This document shows positions 55,770 to 64,000 of a stretch of 64,000 nucleotides of DNA, piece by piece; the first letter of the stretch is position 1, and each line of letters opens with the position of its first letter. The notes under the pieces were generated by a model. The model saw nothing but the letters and a program-made list of their open reading frames with translations, made no database searches and was not told where the DNA came from. Origin of the DNA: Glandiceps talaboti (taxonomy: Eukaryota > Hemichordata > Enteropneusta > Spengelidae); NCBI RefSeq assembly GCF_964340395.1, contig NC_135558.1:23988564-24052563 (forward strand), read 5' to 3'. Position numbers and translations under genes: made by a program.

Positions 55770-56305
55770 CCCCCCCCCAACTGCATGTATTGTATGTGAC
55801 ATAGTTATCCCACTGCATGTATTGTATGTGACATGCCCCCCACTTGCATGTATCGTATGTGACATAGCCCCACTGCATGTATTGTATGTGACATGCCCCC
55901 CACTGCATGTATCGTATGTGACATGCCCCCCACTGCATGTATTGTATGTGACATGCCCCCCACTGCATGTATTGTATGTGACATGCCCCCCACTGCATGT
56001 ATCGTATGTGACATAGTTCCACCACATGTACTGTAGTGACATAGTTCCACCACATGTATTGTATGTGACATAGTTCCACTGCATGTATTGTATGTGACAT
56101 AGCTCCACTGCATGTATTGTATGTGACATAGTTCCACTGCATGTATTGTATGTGACATAGTAGTCCCACTGTATGCATTGAATGTGACATGCCCCCCACT
56201 GCATGTATTGTATGTGACATAGTCCCACTGCATGTATTGTATGTGACATAGTCCCACTGCATGTATTGTAGTGACATAGTCCCACTGCATGTATTGTATG
56301 TGAGT
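55770..56305. repeat. About 29-bp satellite, about 18 copies
   Basis: Units of CACTGCATGTATTGTATGTG plus ACAT(AGTTC/GCCCCC). It begins after a C-run at 55767. Long frames are open in several minus-strand frames because the unit lacks stops there. Confidence 0.95.
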
Positions 56306-57937
56306 AATATGTAATAGTAATATGTAGTTAGTATTAATAGTAATATGTTGTTAGTATTAATAGTAACGTGTAGTTAGTATTAATAGTAACATGTAATAGT
56401 AATATGTAGTTAGTATTAATAGTAATATGTTGTTAGTATTAATAGTAACATGTAGTTAGTATTAATAGTAACATGTAATAGTAATATGTAGTTAGTATTA
56501 ATAGTAATATGTAGTTAGTATTAATAGTAATACGTAATAGTAATATGTAGTTAGTATTAATAGTAATATGTAGTTAGTATTAATAGTAACATGTAATAGT
56601 AATATGTAGTTAGTATTAATAGTAATATGTAGTTAGTATTAATAGTAATATGTAGTTAGTATTAATAGTAACATGTAATAGTAATATGTAGTTAGTATTA
56701 ATAGTAATATGTAGTTAGTATTAATAGTAATATGTAGTTAGTATTAATAGTAATATGTAATAGTATTAATAGTAATATGTAATAGTATTAATAGTAATAT
56801 GTAGTTAGTATTAATAGTAATATGTAGTTAGTATTAATAGTAATATGTAATAGTATTAATAGTAATATGTAATAGTATTAATAGTAATATGTAGTTAGTA
56901 TTTAATAGTAATATGTAATAGTAATTTGTAGTTAGTATTAATAGTAATATGTAATAGTAATATGTAGTTAGTATTATAGTAATATGTAGTTAGTAATATG
57001 TAGTTAGTATTAATAGTAATATGTAGTTAGTATTAATAGTAATATGTAATAGTAATATGTAGTTAGTATTAATAGTAATATGTAGTTAGTATTAATAGTA
57101 ATATGTAATAGTATTAATAGTAATATGTAATAGTATTAATAGTAATATGTAGTTAGTATTAATAGTAATATGTAATAGTAATTTGTAGTTAGTATTAATA
57201 GTAATATGTAATAGTAATATGTAGTTAGTATTAATAGTAATATGTAGTTAGTATTAATAGTAATATGTAATAGTAATATGTAGTTAGTATTAATAGTAAT
57301 ATGTAGTTAGTATTAATAGTAATATGTAGTTAGTATTAATAGTAACATGTAATAGTAATATGTAGCTAGTATTAATAGTAATATGTAGTTAGTATTAATA
57401 GTAACATGTAATAGTAATATGTAGTTAGTATTAATAGTAACATGTAATAGTAATATGTAGTTAGTATTAATAGTAATATGTAGTTAGTATTAATAGTAAT
57501 ATGTAGTTAGTATTAATAGTAATATGTAGTTAGTATTAATAGTAACATGTAATAGTAATATGTAGTTAGTATTAATAGTAATATGTAGTTAGTATTAATA
57601 GTAATATGTAGTTAGTATTAATAGTAATATGTAGTTAGTATTAATAGTAACATGTAATAGTAATATGTAGTTAGTATTAATAGTAATATGTAGTTAGTAT
57701 TAATAGTAATATGTAGTTAGTATTAATAGTAATATGTAGTTAGTATTAATAGTAATATGTAGTTAGTATTAATAGTAATATGTAGTTAGTATTAATAGTA
57801 ATATGTAGTTAGTATTAATAGTAATATGTAGTTAGTATTAATAGTAATATGTAGTTAGTATTAATAGTAATATGTAGTTAGTATTAATAGTAATATGTAA
57901 TAGTATTAATAGTAATATGTAGTTAGTATTAATAGTA
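56306..57937. repeat. AT-rich 23-bp / 13-bp satellite, left block
   Basis: Mixture of TAGTAATATGTAGTTAGTAT + TAA (23 bp) and a shorter TAGTAATATGTAA (13 bp), in variable order. It continues beyond the LINE at 60952. Confidence 0.95.
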
Positions 57938-60900
57938 GATAGATAGATAGATATTATTTTATTATAGTGACACAGTTTCACATACAAAAGTATACACGTA
58001 CATAAAGTACTCAAAGAGAAAAATTCTTTGTAATACACAAGTAGTAATTATGTGAAACCCCAGCCAAGTAATTGGCTTATGAGTCACTGTACCAAAAGTA
58101 TCTCCACGTGTGGTATTCGAGAAAAACGTATATATATATATAAATCGTAAGCCTATCGCTTTTCCCCTCAGTTAAACGTCGGTGTTGTTGGTGTTGATGG
58201 TGACGTTTAGAACAACAACAACAACAGCAGCAGAACAAACATGAACCACTATTCCTGATGAGGAGGATTATGTAACTGAAATTGCTTTCCTTCTCCTCAT
58301 GAACATATCATATAAACACTTCGAGAATGATTTAATGTGGTTTCGTGAGAATAGTTGCGCAAGTTTCTCACTTGGTTTTGTACCAGTAATTGCCTTCATA
58401 AACCGTGGCCGTATATCATTATACAGTCTACAATCAACAAGCCATTGAGAATGACATAGTCCCCGCTATGATTGGGTTTTAAGGAATTAGCACTACTCTG
58501 ATCACGCAACAACACTTGTGAACCTAAATCAAACAGACTTAGATATGTTGTGTCTGCTTGTCGGACATGGAACATGCCTACAACAACAAAGGATTGGTCG
58601 GGTATGGGGGATCATATCAATATGAAAATGGATATGCAAATGTATGTCATAGAACACTGTCCTAATACCAACTCTGAATGAGATCTGTTCAAGCATGTCT
58701 GAGTTATGGCTTTGGACATGGAAAATTCACAAACAAAATGGCTGCCAGGCAGCCATATTGGATCGTATCATGACGAAAATGGATATGCACATGTATGTCA
58801 TAGAACACTGTCCTAATACCAACTTCGATTGAGATCTGTTCAAGCATGTCTGAGTTATGGCTTTGGACATAGAAAATTTGCAAACAAAATGGCTGCCAGG
58901 CAGCCATATTGGATCGTATCACAATGAAAATGGATATGCACATGTATGTCATAGAACACTGCCTTAATACCAACTTTGAATGAGATCTGTTCAAGCATGT
59001 CTGAGTTATGGCTTTGGACATGGAAAATTTGCAAACAAAATGGCTGCCAGGCAGCCATATTGGATCGTATCACAATGAAAATGGATATGCACATGTATGT
59101 CATAGAACACTGTCCTAATACCAACTTTGAATGAGATCTGTTCAATCATGTCTAAGTTATGGCTTTGGACATGAAAATTCACAAACAAAATGGCTGTCAG
59201 GCGGCCATATTGGATCGTATCATGACAACAATGAATATGCACATATATGCCATAGAACACTGTCCTAATACCAACTCTGAATGAGATCTGTGTGAGCATG
59301 TCTGAGTTATGGCTTTAGACAGGGAAAATTCGCAAACAAAATGGCTGCTAGGCGGCCATATTGGATCGTATCATAAAACAAATTGACGTGCATATGTATG
59401 CCATAGCATGTTGCCCCTGTACCAAGTTTGAAAAAAATCGGTACAGGCATCTCCAAGAAACGGCTGCGGACGGACGGACGGACGGACGCACGGATGCACG
59501 GACGCACGGACGCACGGACGGACAGACGGAACCCAATCCATAAGTCCCCGTTCCGGACTTCGTCCGCGGGGACTAAAAACAAAATGAAGTTCGTCTTCAA
59601 CAACATTGTCAGTACATACAATACATTTTCTTTCTTCCACCTGTAAGTTAGAATAACGCCCAGTTTCGATTCTTAAAGGTAATGTCCCGTTACGCAGCCT
59701 TGCGATCACTGACCGGTACTTATGTGGAATATTGAACAGTAAATAAGGACCAGTAGTATAGGTGTGTTTAAATGTACAGTATGTTCTAAGTTTTGGTTTA
59801 CTTAAACAATTAATTCTCCAATTTACCAGTTCGTTTGATTTCAGTTTCTGTTTTGCTTGCTCTAAAATAACATTGATACTAACGTTTTGGTCATTTCTAG
59901 ACTCAAAAATATGTAGGAGTCCTGCTTCTCTAAACACACATTTTGCTCGTTTCATCCATATCTGATTGTTTAGAAATACTCGTTTTGTCAATCTCGTGTC
60001 TGGTAATCTCTGTATTCGAGCCCACAATCGAATAACTTCTATTTTACGTCTGTATTCACTGGACATCCATCCCATGTCACCATACAGTGAAGCAATCGGG
60101 CTTGATATCCCCACTCCAAGATACGATCTCATTGCACGCTGTTGAACTTTATCGATACTGTTTATTGAACTGGTGCCAGACAGCTGACACATAATCAAGA
60201 ATCGGGACAACCAACGTATCAAAGAGCTTTGTGTACATCTGGTGAGACATTCCGCCGTACATTTTACACTTTGCAATAATAGTACCAATAGCTTTAGACG
60301 CTGACTCGGCGAGGTGAGATGTGATAACATTTGGCTCGAGATGTTCACTAAAATACATTCCTAAATATTTATATTTAGTCGTTACACCAACATGCATAGG
60401 ACCACAGTTAAACCGAAATTGTGTACTTGGTGTACCGTTTCTCCTAAAATGAACGATTAAGGTTTTTTCCTGGCTTAGCCGAAGTCTCCATTTAGTACAG
60501 TATGAGTGAACAATGTCGAGCAAACGTTGTAAATTTTCTTCTGAATCAGCCAACAGGACTATATCATCAGCATATAATAGTAAAGTGATTGTATCGTCAC
60601 CAAGTTTTACGCCTGCACCAGATTGCTTTAATTCTGTTGCTAAGCCATCGATCAATGTACATTGCGAAAAGAGTTGGTGAAAGACCATCACCCTGTTTAA
60701 CTCCAATGTCAACGGGGAAGCTGTCTGTTTTGTATTGATTAATTTGTACTCTACATGTGACATCAGTATACAACGAACGCAGAACATTCAAAAATTTTCC
60801 TGTTACTCCACATTTATATAGTTTATACCATAGACAGTTTCTTTCCACCCGATCAAAGGCTTTGCGCATATCAACAAAGCAAGCAAAAGTAGGTAATTTC

Positions 60901-60951
60901 TTACTTAATCTGTGTTCTATTACCGAGTAAAGTACAAAGATATGATCCAAA
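57938..60951 (-). pseudogene. LINE reverse transcriptase, broken, inserted in the satellite and split by a Helentron-like element
   Basis: Reading leftwards from 60950: LDHIFVLYSVIEHRL, FACFVDMRKAFDRVERN, GVKQGDGLSPTLFAMYID. A frameshift follows near 60650 (GATCGAT duplication), then LLYADDIVLLADSEENLQ with the catalytic YADD, and LVVPILDYVSAVWH. A second frameshift near 60165 leads to NSIDKVQQRAMRSYLGVG, and then CIVCTDNVVEDELHFVF. Here the 58436-59574 element interrupts it, and the frame resumes DCRLYNDIRPRFMKAITG and stops at 58268-58270. The 3' tail on this strand is an ATCT run. It is a 5'-truncated, defective non-LTR retrotransposon; the clade is not assigned. Confidence 0.9.
58436..59574. 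mobile_element. Helentron-like non-autonomous element, copy 3
   Basis: Same ends as copies 1 and 2, about five 150-bp units and a GGAC/GCAC run. Removing 58436-59574 exactly restores the interrupted LINE frame (Phe codon to Asp codon), which fixes the ends as AACAAG...GGGGACT (ambiguous by two A residues) with no larger target duplication. Confidence 0.88.
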
Positions 60952-61571
60952 GTAGTATTGATAGTAATATGTAGTTAGTATTAATAGTAATATGTAGTTA
61001 GTATTAATAGTAATATGTAGCTAGTATTAATAGTAATATGTAATAGTAATATGTAGTTAGTATTAATAGTAATATGTAGCTAGTATTAATAGTAATATGT
61101 AATAGTAATATGTAGTTAGTATTAATAGTAATATGTAGCTAGTATTAATAGTAATATGTAATAGTAATATGTAGTTAGTATTAATAGTAATATGTAATAT
61201 TAATATATAGTTAGTATTAATAGTAATATGTAGTTAGTATTAATAGTAATATGTAGTAGTATTAATAGTAATATGTAATAGTAATATGTAGTTAGTATTA
61301 ATAGTAATATGTAGTAGTATTAATAGTAATATGTAATAGTAATATGTAGTTAGTATTAATAGTAATATGTAGTAGTATTAATAGTAATATGTAATAGTAA
61401 TATGTAGCTAGTATTAATAGTAATATGTAGTTAGTATTAATAGTAATATGTAGCTAGTATTAATAGTAATATGTAGCTAGTATTAATAGTAATATGTAGC
61501 TAGTATTAATAGTAATATGTAATAGTAATATGTAGCTAGTGTTAATAGTAATATGTAGCTAGTATTAATAG
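60952..61571. repeat. AT-rich 23-bp / 13-bp satellite, right block
   Basis: Same units as 56306-57937, with a GTAGCTAGTATTAA variant more common here. Confidence 0.95.
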
Positions 61572-64000
61572 TCACTCTGTACAATGTAGTACGGCACCGT
61601 CACTGTCAGTCAGTCACTTTGTACGATGTAGTACGGCACTATCAGCTAGTCAGTCACTTTGTACGATGTAGTACGGCACTATCAGCTAGTCAGTCACTCT
61701 GTACAATGTAGTACAGCACCATCAGTCAGTCAGTCACTTTGTACAATGTAGTACGGCACTATCAGTTAGTCAGTCACTTTGTAAAATGTAGTACAGCACT
61801 ATCAGCTAGTCAGTCACTTTGTACAATGTAGTACAGCACCATCAGTTAGTCAGTCACTTTGTACAATGTAGTACGGCACTATCAGCTAGTCAGTCACTTT
61901 GTAAAATGTAGTACAGCACTATCAGTTAGTCAGTCACTTTGTAAAATGTAGTACAGCACCATCACTGCCAGTCAGTCAGTCACTCTGTATGATGTAGTAC
62001 AGCACTATCAGCTAGTCAGTCACTTTGTACGATGTAGTACAGCACCATCAGTCAGTCAGTCACTTTGCACAATGTAGTACGGCACTATCAGTTAGTCAGT
62101 CACTTTGTAAAATGTAGTACAGCACTATCAGTTAGTCAGTCACTTTGTACAATGTGGTACAGCAGTATCAGCTAGTCAGTCACTTTGTAAAATGTAGTAC
62201 AGCACCGTCACTGCCAGTCAGTCAGTCACTCTGTATGATGTAGTACGGCACTATCAGTTAGTCAGTCACTTTGTACAATGTAGTACGGCACTATCAGCTA
62301 GTCAGTCACTCTGTATGATGTAGTACAGCACTATCAGCTAGTCAGTCACTTTGTACGATGTAGTACAGCACCATCAGTCAGTCAGTCACTTTGCACAATG
62401 TAGTACAGCACCATCAGTTAGTCAGTCACTTTGTACAATGTAGTACGGCACTATCAGTTAGTCAGTCACTTTGTACAATGTAGTACAGCACTATCAGTTA
62501 GTCAGTCACTCTGTATGATGTAGTACAGCACTATCAGCTAGTCAGTCACTTTGTACGATGTAGTACAGCACCATCAGTCAGTCAGTCACTTTGCACAATG
62601 TAGTACAGCACCATCAGTTAGTCAGTCACTTTGTACAATGTAGTACAGCACTATCAGCTAGTCAGTCACTTTGCACAATGTAGTACGGCACTATAAGTTA
62701 GTCAGTCACTTTGTACAATGTAGTACGGCACCATCAGTCAGTCAGTCACTTTGTACAATGTAGTACAGCACTATCAGTTAGTCAGTCACTCTGTACAATG
62801 TAGTACGGCACCATCAGTTAGTCAGTCACTTTGTATGATGTAGTACGGCACTATCAGCTAGTCAGTCACTTTGTACGATGTAGTACAGCACCATCAGTCA
62901 GTCAGTCACTCTGTACAATGTAGTACGGCACCATCAGTTAGTCAGTCACTTTGTATGATGTAGTACGGCACTATCAGCTAGTCAGTCACATTGTACGATG
63001 TAGTACAGCACCATCAGTCAGTCAGTCACTTTGTACAATGTAGTACAGCACTATAAGTTAGTCAGTCACTTTGTACAATGCAGTACAGCACTATCAGCTA
63101 GTCAGTCACTTTGTACGATGTAGTACGGCACTATCAGTTAGTCAGTCAGTTTGTACAATGTAGTACGGCACTATAAGTTAGTCAGTCACTCTGTACAATG
63201 TAGTACGGCACTATCAGTTAGTCAGTCCCATTGTACAATGTAGTACAGCACTATCAGCTAGTCAATCACTTTGTAAGATGTAGTACGGCACTATCAGCTA
63301 GTCAGTCACACTGTACAATGTAGTACAGCACTATCAGCTAGTCAGTCACTTTGTACGATGTAGTACGGCACTATCAGTTAGTCAGTCACTCTGTACAATG
63401 TAGTACGGCACTATCAGCTAGTCAGTCACTTTGTAAAATGTAGTACAGCACTATCAGTTAGTCAGTCACTTTGTACAATGTAGTACGGCACTATCAGTTA
63501 GTCAGTCACTCTGTACAATGTAGTACAGCAGTCAGTTAGTCAGTCACTTTGTACAATGTAGTACAGCAGTCAGTTAGTCAGTCACTTTGTACAATGTAGT
63601 ACAGCAGTCAGTTAGTCAGTCACTTTGTAAGATGTAGTACGGCACTATCAGTTAGTCAGTCACTTTGTACAATGTAGTACAGCAGTCAGTTAGTCAGTCA
63701 CTTTGTAAGATGTAGTACGGCACTATCAGTTAGTCAGTCACTCTGTACAATGTAGTACAGCAGTCAGTTAGTCAGTCACTCTGTACAATGTAGTACAGCA
63801 GTCAGTTAGTCAGTCACTCTGTACAATGTAGTACAGCACTATCAGCTAGTCAGTCACTTTGTACGATGTAGTACGGCACTATCAGTTAGTCAGTCACTTT
63901 GTACGATGTAGTACGGCACTATAAGTTAGTCAGTCACTTTGCACAATGTAGTACAGCACTATCAGCTAGTCAGTCACTTTGTACAATGTAGTACAGCACT
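61572..64000. repeat. 40-bp GTCAGTCACTTTGTAC satellite, about 60 copies, open at window end
   Basis: Unit AGTCACTTTGTACAATGTAG plus TACAGCACTATCAGTTAGTC (40 bp). A shorter class reads GCAGTCAGTTAGTC, and a few longer units carry CACTGCCAGTCAGTC. It is unrelated in sequence to the 40-bp satellite at 48133. The array runs off the window. Confidence 0.97.

Noticed and set aside
55722-56290. Long minus-strand frames (up to 187 residues) rich in His, Cys and Tyr
   Set aside because: Several frames are open at once over a 29-bp satellite; this is repeat geometry, not a protein.

Overview
This is a window of a repeat-rich, AT-rich animal nuclear genome. The evidence is spliced exons with GT-AG introns, several non-LTR retrotransposon clades, a tRNA-derived SINE, piggyBac-type elements and many tandem arrays. 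The repeat types suggest a marine invertebrate, but I cannot name the phylum. There are no prokaryotic genes. The only host gene I can support lies on the minus strand and runs through most of the window: a kinesin-3 of the KIF14 type. Ten internal exons were located by splice sites, phase continuity and similarity to the KIF14 FHA domain, coiled coil and following region. In transcript order they are 53063-52879, 47510-47408, 46091-45949, 38289-38217, 38043-37969, 30538-30452, 21788-21587, 13555-13467, 7734-7594 and 1093-987. They join in frame into about 401 codons. The motor domain would lie above coordinate 64000 and the C-terminal tail below coordinate 1. Layout from left to right: a 33-bp satellite (1-838); exon; three TTAA-associated repeats (1261-4880); a Helitron/Helentron-like copy (5156-6124); a 0.56-kb inverted-repeat element (6355-6920); exon (7594-7734); a SINE and a second tandem-repeat-bearing family (8200-9850); exon (13467-13555); a CR1-like LINE tail and a mini Helentron-like copy (13985-15106); a 46/48-bp satellite (16511-18475); a piggyBac transposase relic (19902-20190); a 65-bp satellite (20746-21525); exon (21587-21788); a multiply nested block with a TA-flanked foldback, a hierarchical palindrome and a CR1-like LINE carrying a 2A-like motif (22098-29317); exon (30452-30538); a Tx1/L1-like LINE with another LINE inside it (30640-33560); a 48/49-bp satellite (35650-37470); two exons 173 bp apart (37969-38289); an inverted second copy of the 22-29 kb repeat (39565-42354); a DIRS-like RNase H fragment (43230-43461); a 184-bp-arm palindrome (44505-44872); two exons (45949-46091, 47408-47510) separated by a Helentron-like copy; a 40-bp satellite of exactly 117 periods (48133-52824); exon (52879-53063); then more than 10.9 kb of intron holding a 2.4-kb TTAA foldback, three satellites, and a LINE that is itself split by a Helentron-like copy. 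By my addition, satellite arrays cover about 15 kb, roughly a quarter of the window. The window therefore works as one transcription unit whose introns have been filled by nested insertions and tandem arrays. Several insertions can be dated relative to each other, and three have internal 'empty site' controls in this same window that fix their ends to the base or nearly so. All long open frames outside the exons are transposon relics or tandem repeats whose unit length happens to keep a frame open.
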